Source: Dolomedes plantarius
Taxonomy: Eukaryota; Arthropoda; Arachnida; Araneae; Dolomedidae
NCBI GenBank assembly: GCA_907164885.2
Contig: OU015498.1
Coordinates: 90,057,649 to 90,121,648 of the forward strand
Direction: 5' to 3'
DNA: 64,000 nucleotides
The translations under genes were made by a program, and so were the position numbers. Numbering within the stretch: position 1 is the first letter of the stretch; every line of letters begins with the position of its first letter. Below are positions 46,137 through 59,845 of this stretch, in pieces. A model generated the notes under the pieces. It was not told the DNA's origin. It saw only the letters and a list, made by a program, of their open reading frames with translations, and did no database searches.

Positions 46137-46946
46137 TCTATATATATAAAACAGTTCCGTAACTGACTGACACACTGACTGACACACAACGCACAGACCA
46201 AACCGCTGGACCTAAAGAGCTGAAATTTTGCATGGCGATTCTTCTTATAGTGTAGTGGTGCACTAAGAAAGATTTTTGAAAAATTCTTCTTAGATTTTTT
46301 TAAATTAAATTTTTAAGCTGTTTTAGTAACTTTTTTTAAGTTTTCATTTAAAATAATAATTTGAGGGTTATAAAATTTATATCACGAGAAAGACCATAAA
46401 AATTCCTTTAAAATGAAATCTTTTTCGAATCTTTACCTCCATTTTCTGATTTTTGGTGAATTTTTAAAGATTAATTTTTAGAATTTAATTTATTAAATGC
46501 TGATCACGTGATTTATTTTTCTGGTTCTTTAAATAAATTTATCGTCACGTTCATAACAACTAAATAGACAAAAATTTTTTTTTTTTTTTTGCTAATGTGG
46601 CAGACGATTGGACATTATCCAAAAAAATATTAAAATACAGTAAAAGATATATTCCTCAACCTGTACTATATTAACTGTACTATATTCTTTAGTATGTTCT
46701 ATTAGATTTAATTTGAATATTTTCTTCTATATTATTTTATCTATAAAAATATCCCTTACGATTTTTATAAATATATATATATTTTTTTTTTTACATCAAT
46801 TGTATACATTGATCGTCGTATTTATTATACATATATATATAGATATATTTATTTATTTATTTATTTTTATTTGGCATTAATTGCATACATTGACCGTTGT
46901 ATTTAATTTGAATGTACTCCGTAGCGAAGTGCGGGTTTTCAGCTAG
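46137..46946 (+). mobile_element. Helitron-like element with phage-like 'TC...CTAG' ends
   Basis: It starts TCTATATATATAAAACAGTT and ends GCGGGTTTTCAGCTAG followed by T. The 5' region has ACTGACTGACACACTGACTG and the sequence CTGAAATTTTGCATGG, familiar from arthropod Helitron 5' regions. Internal T-runs and TA tracts occur at 46570-46590 and 46770-46865. No Rep/helicase coding, so non-autonomous. Confidence 0.7.
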
Positions 46947-47227
46947 TATCTATATAAAGATATACAGCATGATCGGAAAAGTGTGGGTAGTGCTATGTAT
47001 CATACACGCGTGTAAAATTTTTATGCTCTGATACCATGATCCGTCTTGAGTCCGTATTTTTCCAAAACTTCACAGAAAAGGTACAGGATACAAATAAAAC
47101 TGTGGACGCTTTATATTTAAACATGACTCGTTAGGATGTTGAATTAATGTTACGGTTGTCATTTGATGAATAGCAAAATCATTAGAAAAAAAGTTTTCGT
47201 TCTGCAGCTTGAACAGAAACAATGCAT
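46947..47227. other. unassigned DNA
   Basis: No feature recognised. The antisense frame at 47070-47330 has no domain. Confidence 0.35.
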
Positions 47228-47405
47228 TATACCAGCTGAATAATTTTGGAGGGACATTGCCACTATTGTGCCACAGAATGGCTAAAAACACGTGTTCCAA
47301 CAATTTAAAGACGATTACGAATGACCACAAGCATCCATGCCTGTACTTGGATTCAAACTCGCAGATACGCGTATCAGAAACAAGAACCTACGCAACTGGC
47401 CGTGG
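47228..47405 (-). mobile_element. SINE-A, diverged copy
   Basis: Plus-strand AAGACGATTACGAATG matches GAGGACGATTACGAATGGC of the copy at 25 kb. TTGGATTCAAACTCG occupies the box-B position and AACCTACGCAACTGGCC the box-A side. Confidence 0.5.
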
Positions 47406-47459
47406 TTCGACCCTGAGACCAAGAACGTAGCTGTAGGCGAGAAGATCTATCGCCTGCAC

Positions 47460-47760
47460 CAGGGGTGTCAAACTCAAAGGCTAACTTGGGCCAAACAAAC
47501 AAGTTTTAACTATAGGTTGGCCGCAAAAAAATCAATACTAATAGAAACGTAGGTTTATTTACCTAATTACAGTATATTCAACATAAATATACGCCTTTTG
47601 TTTAATAATAGCAGAAAAAGAGTATAATTAAAAAACATTAAGCGAATTCTTCCTATCTTATTATAATTCTGCGTCGGATATTTTGTATATATTATTGTGT
47701 GCCAATATATTGGCCGAGCAGCAAAAATGTTCGTCGCGGGCCGCAAGTTTGACACCCCTG
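47460..47760. mobile_element. hAT-type MITE with 8-bp target duplication
   Basis: The termini CAGGGGTGTCAAACTCAAAG and GCAAGTTTGACACCCCTG are inverted repeats of hAT/Charlie type. The flanks GCCTGCAC (47452-47459) and GCCTACAC (47761-47768) match at seven of eight bases. Length 301 bp, no transposase. Confidence 0.88.
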
Positions 47761-47947
47761 GCCTACACGATGATTGAAGTAGAATTCTGGATCAGTTGCA
47801 AGCCTCGCCATTTGTTCGTTTATATGGCCTTTCCCAATTTTCTATTCGAAGCTACAAGACCCCAGATTTGAAATTTTTTATTTCAATCATAAAAGGGCTT
47901 AAGAGAATTTCGAAGCTGTTCGTTAAATTTATGACTAGTATCATGCA

Positions 47948-48370
47948 TTAAGGCTGCTGTGTACTAACCCTATTAGATTCGGTCCCCTCAATGTCAACCT
48001 ATGGAGAAAATTTGTCTGCTATTTACAGCTGCATAAATGCCGATAATCTAATAAAAGTCGTAATTTCAGACAGCACGACCCTTTCTGCACCTTGCAACAG
48101 TATTCATTTCATAAATTTCGTCCACCAAAGGAATTTATCGTCGTTTAAAATACACTATACCAGATTTTTACCCGGATATTTTAAATTTTAAAATATTATT
48201 TGCATTTTTAAAAAAATGAAAAATGCCCCAAGGTGTAAAATTTCTTCCTCTATTACGGAGTACAATTTAAAAATATCTTTCAATTCAAGTCGGCAATCCT
48301 TGGACACATTTTCTCCATAGGTTAACATTGAAGTGAGCGATTTCAGTAGGGTTAGAACACCCCAGCTTAA
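47948..48370 (+). mobile_element. TTAA-MITE family copy
   Basis: TTAA at both ends (47948-47951, 48367-48370). It begins GGCTGCTGTGTACTAACCCT and ends AGGGTTAGAACACCCCAGC. The interior is collinear with the 33054 copy. Confidence 0.88.
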
Positions 48371-49386
48371 AAGACTGGAATAAAAACAATGAATTAACTA
48401 AGTCGACACTAGCAGTTTTATAAAATAACTATGTGTAGGTTGCATACAATGTTCAAACTTCATTTTGTGTAAAGGTGTATAGCATTTGCACTTATAAAAG
48501 TCAGTGTTCTGAAGCGCAATAAATATTTTAACGTAATAGTTTTAGTAATTGAATACTTAACTAATTGAATACTTTGTTCAATGTTAAGTAATGGAGAAAT
48601 TGTAACACTTGCAGTACTCGCACGCATATTTTTGATATTAACAATTTGTTTTTACATATTTTTGGATGTTAATTGTGCAGTTTTAAAATTATTTTGGAAT
48701 CCTAAAATTAGAAATCTTAAATCACAGTAAAAACTTATTTAAAAATTCAAAATAAAAATTCTCTGGAATAAGCAATTCCGTTTCCCCGAAAGTAATTTTA
48801 TTGAGGATAGATAAAAAACACCTGATCGAAAATTAATCAGATAGTTTTTTTTTATCAAGATGAGGAGAAAACTGCGAATACATGGAAAATAATGTATTAA
48901 TTGAGTAATTAATCAGTGCTTCAAGGTGATTTTGATAAAAGAAGAGAGTAATGACACAAAATCGTTTTAAGTCGTCGGCAAGAAAAATAATTTTTATTCT
49001 TTTACTCATCGCAGATTTCATTCTTTTCTAAAAAAAAAAAATTCATAGATTATATCAGTCTAGGTTATGATTTCAAAAAAGCAAATATTTGAAATTACTA
49101 CCTATATTCGATTAAAAAGAATCAGTAACATTTTTTTGTTGATAATTATATATTTCTTTTATTCGCAAATACAATTTAATGCATTTAAAATAATTGTTTT
49201 TACAATAATTTTCCCTAGCATATATTTTCCGATAAAAATGATATCAATAAAACTTCAAAAATAAAAATTATTCATGCATCATTTTGAGATTCCCCTTGTT
49301 TAATGCATGCAACGGATATTAATAGTACACTTCATTTCACCGAATTTTGATCTCTACATAATACTATGCTAGAAGGTTTACTGAGG

Positions 49387-49387
<1 letters not shown>
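48371..49387. other. unassigned AT-rich DNA
   Basis: No recognised element. Short frames at 48833-49264 are Ile/Lys/Phe-rich and have no domain. Confidence 0.4.

Positions 49388-49459
<72 letters not shown>
49388..49459. repeat. (TA)n microsatellite
   Basis: About 36 TA units. Confidence 0.97.
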
Positions 49460-49464
<5 letters not shown>

Positions 49465-49507
49465 CTGATTAATTGAGCATGCTACATTTATCGGTTGACT
49501 TTGTAGT

Positions 49508-49905
49508 GCCCCTTGGATAGTGCTTCCTAATGCCCCCTGGTTGGAAGTTCCAGACCATGTAACTATAGGCTTTAGGCAGAGTAGTGCGACTCCAGTTTCT
49601 AATAGCACCACAAGGGTCGGAGTCTGACTTGGCTAGGTGCCACCACAATTTTGACCGAGCACTCCCAGGGGTGCGACATCTGGGTGATCATACCTTCCCC
49701 AACCACTGACCTCATAGACGGACTTTCTTGTTTAACGAGCTAACTTGATTAACGAGCTAACTTGATTTAACGAGCTAACTTGACTTAACGAGCTAACTTG
49801 ATTTAACGAGCTCATTTCCGGCCTAGACACGTAGGTATTAAACAGGGCTAGTCGGAATTCGAACCGAGCACCCTCAGTTCCGAATACCGACGCGCTACCT
49901 CGGGC
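49508..49905 (-). mobile_element. SINE-B with target duplication and internal minisatellite
   Basis: TGACTTTGTAGT flanks both ends (49496-49507 and 49906-49917), a 12-bp target duplication. The body has GGTGCCACCACAATTTTGAC, GAGCACTCCCAGGGGTGCGA and GGAATTCGAACCGAGCACCC (box B side). The segment that reads TTAACGTGCCCATATCC in other copies is replaced by a tandem run. Confidence 0.88.
49731..49815. repeat. 17-18 bp minisatellite inside SINE-B
   Basis: Four and a half copies of TTAACGAGCTAACTTGA(T) lie where the parental SINE has a single TTAACGTGCCCAT segment. Confidence 0.9.
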
Positions 49906-49917
49906 TGACTTTGTAGT

Positions 49918-51534
49918 AATTTAAAATAGTGGGGAGACTTTGATATTTTTGAATTCTATAGGGGGTAAGCCTGTCAGTGGCACCTCACTTTTGTACAAAT
50001 TCACCCATTGAGGTAGGAAGTAAGTTTAGTTTTAAATTTTGAGGTTCGTTATTCGGGAATTCATAATGAAATTCATGACATGAAACTAAGTCGGTAATTT
50101 TTTTAGCTGTTAATCCCGTATTGAATAATTAGAAAATCCGTGAAATGGTCGTTTGTACTTTAGGAAGCGTGATGAGTGCAAATCATTTATCCAAAATCCC
50201 GTTGGTAAAAAAAAAAGCAAGAAAGTAAATTCGGAGAGGAGCTCAAGGGCATAGTCATATGACCGAAACTTCGGGGTTGAAAGGTAAATCAAAGGCGTTT
50301 GAAATTTTGCACGTAACGAAGGGACGTGCAGGAGCTTGCCCTGATATACTCAATATGAGTAGAGCATTTGAAAGTTGCGCTGATATAACACATCCTAAAT
50401 TTAATATTTGAAACCTCCCTTTTTCCTAGAGATTTCAGAATACTAAGTGAAAAAACCGAAGAGTCAAGATTTTCTAATTACATTAAAACCATTAAGAGAA
50501 ATTTTCATTTATAACCTTTAACGGTGATAAGGGAAATTAGTACCAAGGTCAATCTCTAAATTCCCTCCTCCCCTATGTGTAAGAGGAAAAGAAAACTAAG
50601 CTTTTTTATACATTGTTTTGTGTAATACACGTTGATTATTGTGCTTCGTTGGTCTGAACTTGGTCTGATTACTCCAATGAGCAACGTCTCTCGTTATTCA
50701 CCACTCGGTATACCTTTGATGGTCTACACAGTTTGCGGTTAGGGATAATTTATCGGCCAATTATATGTTAATTGACTTGGAGTGAAACAAACAACCTTTT
50801 TAAGGTATTACGTAACTACTCACTGTTTGCTATCCAGTATCTTTTATTAAAAATTCTGTTCTATCAGACACAGTCTAGAGGCCCCAATTTTGTAATAAAC
50901 CTTACATTCCATTCCGGGAAAGCGAAGATGTTGCCAGTTATACGCTAAATCGGAAGAACAGACACACAGTAGGACGAGCTACTTAAAGAATAAAGGTGCG
51001 AACCTATATGTGTCTGAACTTTTCCTATCCAAGTTCTCGCGGAAACAAAGATTAAGATCGATTAAGGGGACACAGTACCCTCAAAACGGTCAATATGCCG
51101 ATTTATTTTATTGTTGACTCAAATAATTGTCCCCACCTTTCTATATATGATCACAAAATTTCAAAGCTGTATCTTCAATACTTTAAAAGTTATTTAGATT
51201 TTTATAATGTCAGAAAATTAAAGAGGCAAGTGACCGTTTAAAGTGGGCGTGGTATTTTTTTCCAATAGCCTGAAAACTCAAATTAATATTGAATTAATTA
51301 TTATTATTATTTTTTTTTTGCTCACCAGAGCGAAAGAAGTAACCGTTAACCGTAACTGATTGGACTGTTTACACATGGTAACGGTAGTTCTGCACGTTGC
51401 TATTTATTTTAGTTTGAAAAAAATTGTAATCAGCATTTCTTTCCTTCCTGAAGTGTATATTTTTATACTTTAACTTGAACTTTACGCTATATATCTATTA
51501 TTTACATTTGTTATTTATTCCACACTAGCCGGGC
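49918..51534. other. unassigned DNA
   Basis: A stretch starting TTAAGGGGACACAGTACCCT at about 51062 looks like the left end of a TTAA-targeting MITE, but no matching right end was found. No gene recognised. Confidence 0.35.
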
Positions 51535-51922
51535 TTCGCGTAGTCAAGCCATCCGTCCACCAGATGACTGTGACTGCTTGGAAACAGTTAAACATTAAAA
51601 ATTTCAGTGATTCGCGCTGTGAATGATTCACGCTTTATTTACGGATATTTATCGGAAAGCGGTGGGTTCTGCTTTTAGAATTAAAATATCTGTAAAACTA
51701 TTAAAGTAACAGAATAACTGTAAGCAGAAAAAATTATCAGTTTTCAAAGCTCTTTCCAAATATGTAAGATTTATGTACTTTCATGAGAAAAATAATACAC
51801 CGATTTTCGACCAAAATGGCCGCCAAAATCGCAGTCTCAGGATGAGTGATCTCCGGAAACGTGATGTCACGTGATGCCGACGGACTCCACGACATTCTCC
51901 ACTGTTACTTTATTTATATAGA
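51535..51922 (-). mobile_element. Helitron-like element, second subfamily
   Basis: On the minus strand it begins TCTATATAAATAAAGTAACA and ends CTACGCGAAGCCCGGCTAGT, the GC-rich hairpin and CTAG end expected of Helitrons. Length 388 bp, with an internal GTGATGTCACGTGATGCC patch. No coding. Confidence 0.75.
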
Positions 51923-53013
51923 TTGCATTTATCCGTATTAGTAACATGACTGACTATTATTGCACCCCTGTAGGAAGCCAGTCAAATACCAGTGAAAATT
52001 AGAATTAGTAAATAGTAAGGCTTAGTGACACGTGTAAGATATAATTAGGGGAAGTTACAGCCTGTGGCGAGAGATTAGATCTTATCCTGTTAACTAAATA
52101 AGCACCATGCAAGTATATTTTATAACCCCGGGAAATATTATAGTAATGCATCTGAGTCTGATTGCAAAAAATTTTGGGGGTGCACTAAACTTGTACAATT
52201 GCTTATTTTTTCAATTGGAACTTGGCAGTTTACAAACCAGTTACGTAAAATGAAATTGATAGTTCATCAAAATTTTTAACACAGAACGTTACACAAAAAG
52301 AAATTTATATATATATATATACACACTTCTGTCAAAATGAAACTATTTTATGCAGTAGGGAAACATAATGTATCCGGTGTAACCTTATTTAAATAACAAA
52401 AAGTTAGATTTGACGGGAGGTGCCGCCATCTAAAAGCAAAAATTCCACCAACCTTTAGTAAAACATCGCTTAGGGTACGCATTATACCAACTTAATGCAG
52501 ATTTTGCTCGGAGCATTCAAAAACGTACAATAGGAATTCGAATTCCCACCAGGAATTAACTTAGAACAAAATTGAAAGTAAAAAGGTTATCTTTCAGCAA
52601 AGCAAACTGTGCTTCTTTCACCTACATTTTTTTTTCGCATTAAATGCGATAAAAATTCGTGACCAGACTTTAATTCATTTGTTGAATTATTTTTTTTTAA
52701 GTCAGAAGTCAAAATAAAAATCCTGGAAAGAACAGCTTCTTAATTCAGTAATTAATCAATGTTTGTCGGGGTTTTTTTTTTGCGTCTCCATTAAAATGAA
52801 AGTTTTAGAAGACTAAAAAAGAAGTGAAAAACTTGTGAGCGTAGCTGTAAAATATGCAAACCAGTTTCCTATAACCGCAAGGGGTTTGGCGCTGTCATGC
52901 TTATTTAATAGTGTGAGTATAATTTATTACCTTATCTCTACCTGTGACAAGGAAGATTCAATAAGGATCCTCCATGGAATGGATCTTCAACACGTGTTCT
53001 GCTTGTCATTATA
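51923..53013. other. unassigned DNA
   Basis: A short (TA)n lies at 52307-52320. GGAATTCGAATTCCCACC at about 52532 is a palindromic box-B-like string without other SINE features. Confidence 0.35.
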
Positions 53014-53545
53014 CAGTGGTACTTCGGTACTCGTCGTTAATTGGTTCCAGAAGGCACAACGAGTACCAAAGAATTTTTTTTACCGAATTCCACAAGTATC
53101 GAAGCAATTTCTTCGCGTCGAAAAGCGACGAGTACCGACTTCGACAAGTACCGAAGCAATTTCTTCACGTCGAAATGCGACGAGTACCGGATTCGACAAG
53201 TACCGAAGCAATTTCTTCGCGGCGAAATGCGACGAGTACCGACTTCGACAAGTACCGAAGCAATTTCTTCGCGTTGAAATGCGACGAGTACTGAATTCGA
53301 CAAGTATAGAAGCAATTTCTTCGCGGCGAAATGCGACGAGTACCGAATTCGACAAGTACCGAAGCAATTTCTTCGCGTCGAAAAGCGACGAGTACCGACT
53401 TCGACAAGTACCGAAGCAATTTCTTCGCGTCGAAATGCGACGAGTACCGAATTCGACAAGTACCGAAGCAATTTCTTCGCGTCGAAATGCGACGAGTACC
53501 GAAATTCGACAAGTACCGAAGCAGACGAGTACCGAGGTATGATTA
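53014..53545. mobile_element. pogo/Tigger-like MITE expanded by an internal minisatellite
   Basis: The left end CAGTGGTACTTCGGTACTCG follows TA (53012-53013) and is of the Tigger type. The right inner repeat ACGAGTACCGAGGTA is present at 53524-53538, but the last bases are lost. Between them lies a 52-bp tandem array. A 235-residue plus-strand frame and several antisense frames run through it but start at a GTG outside the element or within the repeats; I do not regard any as a gene. Confidence 0.85.
53101..53517. repeat. 52-bp minisatellite, eight copies
   Basis: Units start GAAGCAATTTCTTCGCGTCG at 53101, 53153, 53205, 53257, 53309, 53361, 53413 and 53465, exactly 52 bp apart; the last is 53 bp. 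Each unit holds GACGAGTACCGA and GACAAGTACCGA, two copies of the MITE's inner terminal motif. 52 is not a multiple of three and no frame contains a stop, so long frames appear on both strands. Confidence 0.96.
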
Positions 53546-55643
<2,098 letters not shown>

Positions 55644-55928
55644 CAGGGTGTGGCAAATTGGAATCTCACATTTCAAAGGGTAATAAAAAACGAACGAAAC
55701 AGTTCAGAGAAAAAAAAAGCTTTATTTATTCGGAAAGTATTTATAATCTATTTCTTTTTCCACTAGGTTTTAGAAGTAACAGTACTCAGGTTCACCGGAC
55801 CAACTCAGGGTGTCTACTGACAACTAGAAAATCCGTCCGAACTGTTGCCACCTCCAGCGCCGCCGTGCCCTTACGACACCCTTACCAGTGACCTTCAAAA
55901 ATGTGGGAGCCTATTCTGCCGCACACTG
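55644..55928. mobile_element. Tc1/mariner-type MITE
   Basis: The left end CAGGGTGTGGCAAATTGGAA and following TCTCACATTT mirror the right AAAAATGTGGGAGCCTATTC and TGCCGCACACTG. TA flanks both ends (55642-55643, 55929-55930). Length 285 bp. The 94-residue frame across it is a by-product. Confidence 0.8.
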
Positions 55929-55957
55929 TAGACTTTTGCAAGGCTCATCTTTTATAC

Positions 55958-56500
55958 CAGGGGATCTCAACAAGGTGGAAATTCGCCGGGGGGGGGGGGA
56001 GATTTTAATGTTTCAGGGGTGGAATCGGGACATCTGAAAAGTGTGATTCCTGTAGATTACGCACCATCTGTAAAATAGTAGTCTGTTTTAAATTTAACCT
56101 GTGAATTTCGATAAAGATTATTGATTATCCGATTAAAATCAGTTCTTGAACAGACAACAGTATTTGTAGACATATATTTATAGACATTATTTAACAGTAT
56201 TTGTACAGTATTTGTATTAACAGTATTTGTAGACATTAACTTTAGTCTATTATGCAATTTGTTATGGATACAAAAAAACTAATTTTACTCAAGTATTGAA
56301 AACTTAACGTTTTCTATTTCTATTAAATTTGTAAAATACACTATAAAAATAATTTAAATGTATATATATTAATATAGAATATGTATTATGTATATGTATT
56401 AATATAGATTTTAAATATATGCATATTATTTAGAAAGCACCTTTTGAATTAGACTGTATTGAGAAAGGGGAGGGGGGGGTTGATATTCTAAACTACAGGA
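55958..56500. mobile_element. possible hAT-type element
   Basis: CAGGGGATCTCAACAAGGTG and a G-run at the left resemble hAT ends. GGGGGGTTGATATTCTAAAC followed by TACAGG near 56498 is a plausible diverged partner. No target duplication found. Confidence 0.35.
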
Positions 56501-56576
56501 AAGTGACCATAGAAAGTTCAGAACAGTCGCATTGTATTGTGTGACACCTCCATTTTTTACTGCGCATGTAACCTAC

Positions 56577-57003
56577 TTAAGGCTGCTGTGCTACTAACCC
56601 TGTTGGATTTGCCCATCTCAATATAAACTTATGGATAAAATGTGCCTTTTATTTACTGCTACATAAATGCTGATAATCCAATGAAAAGGGTATTTTTAGA
56701 TAACCTTAACTTTTCTGCACCTTGCAACAGGATTCATTTTTAAAATTTCGTCCACCAAAGGAATTAAGGAGCGTTTAAGACACAGTATACCAGATTTTTT
56801 TTCTCCAAATAATTTTAATTTAAAAATATTATTTGCAATTTTTTTCAAACAGGAAAAATGCCCTAAGATGTAAAATTCCTTTTTCTATTACGGAGTACAA
56901 TTTTTAAAAAAAAATCTTTAAATCCAAGCAGGCAGTGTTTGGACACATATAAGTTAACATTGAAGTGAGCGAATCCTATAGGATCACTACACAGCAGTCT
57001 TAA
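56577..57003 (+). mobile_element. TTAA-MITE family copy
   Basis: TTAA at both ends (56577-56580, 57000-57003). It starts GGCTGCTGTGCTACTAACCC and ends GGATCACTACACAGCAGTC. The right inverted repeat lacks the TTTCTCC segment. Confidence 0.85.
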
Positions 57004-57874
57004 TAGAAAAAGCGAAATATGTGTATAAATGCTAATATTTGAACGCGAAGTTATGTTACAAAATACAACAGCATTTAGACACCACGCCATCTGAAGGTAA
57101 ATGGTCGAAATTTCGTCTAGACAGATTGCGAAGAGTTTTAGTCAAAACAACTTAAAAGATGAACTTTCAGTATAGCAACCGTAAAATATCAAGGGTATGA
57201 AATACGGAGAAAAGGATTGGGTAACAGAGTTATATGGGCGCCTATATTTTCAGCAGAATTCTGGAAAGTTCAGAAACGAAATTCTCTTGTGATAGACTAA
57301 AGCGTCTAGGAATGTCAAGGAAACAAATGCAAGAAAGTTTATATTCACAATATGTAATAGATCGTAGAAAAAATTGTCATAATTTATTACTTTTCCTTAC
57401 AGACGCATTAATAATTTTTACACTTAAGCAGATAATTTTTAACACTCAGAGTTAAACGCAATACACTTATTTTAATTTAAATTAACTAGCCCATGATATC
57501 AGTCTCTTCTTGATATTTATGTTCTAAATTTATCTCTCCTTCTATATATCTTGCTTTGTATCTCTAACTCGGCTTCATTGATTTGCAGAGTGAAGCAATT
57601 CTAGTTTATCTTCTACGTGTACTCCTCAATAGGTTTTTATGATCCTGTTAACTAGTGCGTCAAAACCACTAAAGTACTACAACTCAATTACTCCTGTCCC
57701 TCCCGTTTGATTACCAACGTCTTAGAGCGCGGACGACTACTGAAATATATATCACAAAAGCATGTGGTTATTGGGGCAATAGTGGTGTCTATTATTTAAA
57801 TTTGAAGAAAATTCTTGTCTCTTTATGTAAAAAGGTATGCAGATGTATTTTCATCGTGCACACCTATATACACG

Positions 57875-57875
<1 letters not shown>
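57004..57875. other. unassigned DNA
   Basis: A 73-residue frame at 57234-57455 has no domain that I recognise. Confidence 0.35.

Positions 57876-57913
<38 letters not shown>
57876..57913. repeat. (TA)n and (TG)n microsatellites
   Basis: A short TA tract then a short TG tract immediately before a palindromic element. Confidence 0.9.
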
Positions 57914-57915
<2 letters not shown>

Positions 57916-58156
57916 GCTTCGTACAAGAAGTGCCTTAATTAGTTTTTTTCCAAGATGAATTTGTTTGCTTATGTCTCTTTAAAAAAATCTTATTTTCAAT
58001 GCAAGAAGTACCCAAGTCTGTACAATGGTTTAGAAAACACATTTAAAGCATCGGACATACTTGGGTACGTCTTACATTGAAAATAATATTTTTTAAAGAG
58101 ATATATGCAAACAAAGTCCTCTTGGAAAAAACTGACTTAGGCACTTCTTGTACCAA

Positions 58157-58160
<4 letters not shown>
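57914..58160. mobile_element. 247-bp fold-back MITE
   Basis: Arms of about 113 bp: the left TGGCTTCGTACAAGAAGTGC mirrors the right GCACTTCTTGTACCAAGCCA. Pairing continues through TTTTTTCCAAGA and TCTCTTTAAAAAA to ACCCAAGTNTGT around a loop near 58030. It is flanked by TA-rich tracts on both sides, so no unique target duplication is visible. No coding. Confidence 0.85.

Positions 58161-58216
<56 letters not shown>
58161..58216. repeat. (TA)n microsatellite
   Basis: About 27 TA units directly right of the fold-back MITE. Confidence 0.97.
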
Positions 58217-58223
<7 letters not shown>

Positions 58224-58227
58224 ATGT

Positions 58228-58470
58228 GTGTAGTGGGGTCCGAAGTAGCCTGGTGCAAGCGCTTTGGACTTGATATAGGAGGGGGTTGCGAAAACCGACG
58301 AACGCCATTTAATACTTTCATGTCTAGGCCAAGTATGGTTACGGTGAATCTGTAGACCAAAAGTCCTTCTATGAAGTCAGAGAGAGTGGGAGAAGGTACG
58401 ATCCCCAATAGACTGTCAACCCTTGGGATGCTCGGTCGAGATTGAGGTGCTCCCATTGGAGGCAACCGAT
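58228..58470 (+). mobile_element. SINE-B subfamily copy
   Basis: The head has GTAGCCTGGTGCAAGCGCTT (box A region), and the B-box region is weak. The body CATTTAATACTTTCATGTCT, CCAAAAGTCCTTCTATGAAG and GATGCTCGGTCGAGATTGAG is shared with the copy at 562-815. Confidence 0.65.
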
Positions 58471-59394
58471 GATTCTCGCAGTTAAAGTGCGAACGTCTTC
58501 ATTATCAAGTTCCCCGAATGCGCAAACAACACATACATGTAGTGATTTACATATAAACTTCATGTGCATAGCATATATAGTCATCCTATGCAAAGATGCA
58601 CTAACTCAATGTACTTCTAGAATTTTTTAATTCATTCCACGTTTTTATCATTGTATGAACGTGTTTTTTAGTATTGTTACAAAAACCACCCGCATTTATG
58701 AATGCACAAACATCTGTTATACACATACATATGCAACACGCGCAAATACAAACGTAAGTATTTAAGACTTTCCTACCCAGTCATAAAACGGACAGTGAAC
58801 GAAGTCCGAAAGTCCCTTTAGGCACAAAATCTAGGTTTCTCATTTGCGAAGCAGAAAATCAGTAAAAGTTAAAGAAAGAAAAAAAAAAGGCAACAACATC
58901 TGAGTATTAACTAAGTCTAGCTAGAGGATGAACATTAACATGTCACAGGCATTACGTACGACAATTTCTTAATGTCCATAACTTTTTTTTCGCAGACGAA
59001 AGAACATATAAAGCTATGTACCGCAGATGTTATCTAATTAACGCAATAACTTCGATTAAAAGGGGACATAAAATTGTGATTAACAGGATAAATGCGAACT
59101 TAATGACGTTCTTAATCTACTTTTTTTTTAATGTATTAGGGAAGGGAGTTTGGACCGGAAATCTTTTCGGGCTTTGTATGAAAACACGGCATGTGAGGAT
59201 GGGGAATTATGGCTGTATGATAGCTTATGTAGATACTTATTACGATGATGCGACGAATTTTTAATTTCGAAAAATTTTTGCTGAAATAAATTTATATATT
59301 TGTAAGCAAATTGTTATGAAAATGAAATACGCATTTCTAAAAAATTAGTTTAATAGTCAGACATAACTAATAAGCAATATATTTCTGCACGTGG
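58471..59394. other. unassigned DNA
   Basis: 59000-59265 is less AT-rich with an 82-residue frame (59016-59264) that shows no domain. Otherwise unremarkable. Confidence 0.35.
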
Positions 59395-59475
59395 TCTTTT
59401 CCAGTGCTGTAACTTTCGACTTGAATGTACTTCTTCAGTACATTTAGCTGTACTTAAATACTACAAAACCCATAT
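59395..59475 (-). other. possible decayed hammerhead-like or Penelope-like terminal segment
   Basis: On the minus strand TACTGAAGAAGTACATTC then AAGTCGAAAGTTACAGC has CTGAAGA (allowed as CUGANGA) and GAAA at about the right spacing, but helix II does not pair well. Only a hint. Confidence 0.2.
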
Positions 59476-59845
59476 TCTTCTCCTAGTGCGTTTTCAAAAT
59501 CGCTTTCCAGCTTTGACATCAGTAGTGTTTAGCTTGGACTTACAGAGGAAAGACGAAAATTTTACATAGAACGAAACGGTAAGGGATTATAGTTGGGAAG
59601 TTGTATTATCCTCATATTCCCTTGACCGTCTAGATTTTTCTTTCTTAAACTCCATTTCCGGAATGACTACGGATGAAAAACTTATACAATGCAAATAATT
59701 CAACACAAAATAAGAAATTAAAATGCATAAAGCGAGCATAGACAGCCGAACTAAATTAACAAAAAAACTGCACTAGCGTTGAATAGTTTTAAACTTTTCA
59801 ATAAAAGATTGCACAATAGCAACAAATCCTCATACTGAAAAACAG

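Noticed and set aside
51062..51300. TTAA-type MITE starting TTAAGGGGACACAGTACC
   Set aside because: A plausible left end, but no matching inverted right end or second TTAA could be found.
52835..53542. 235-residue open frame with SNFFA and EYRLRQVPKQ repeats, plus overlapping frames on both strands
   Set aside because: It begins at a GTG outside the MITE and is open only because the 52-bp minisatellite has no stop in any frame. No conserved domain was recognised.
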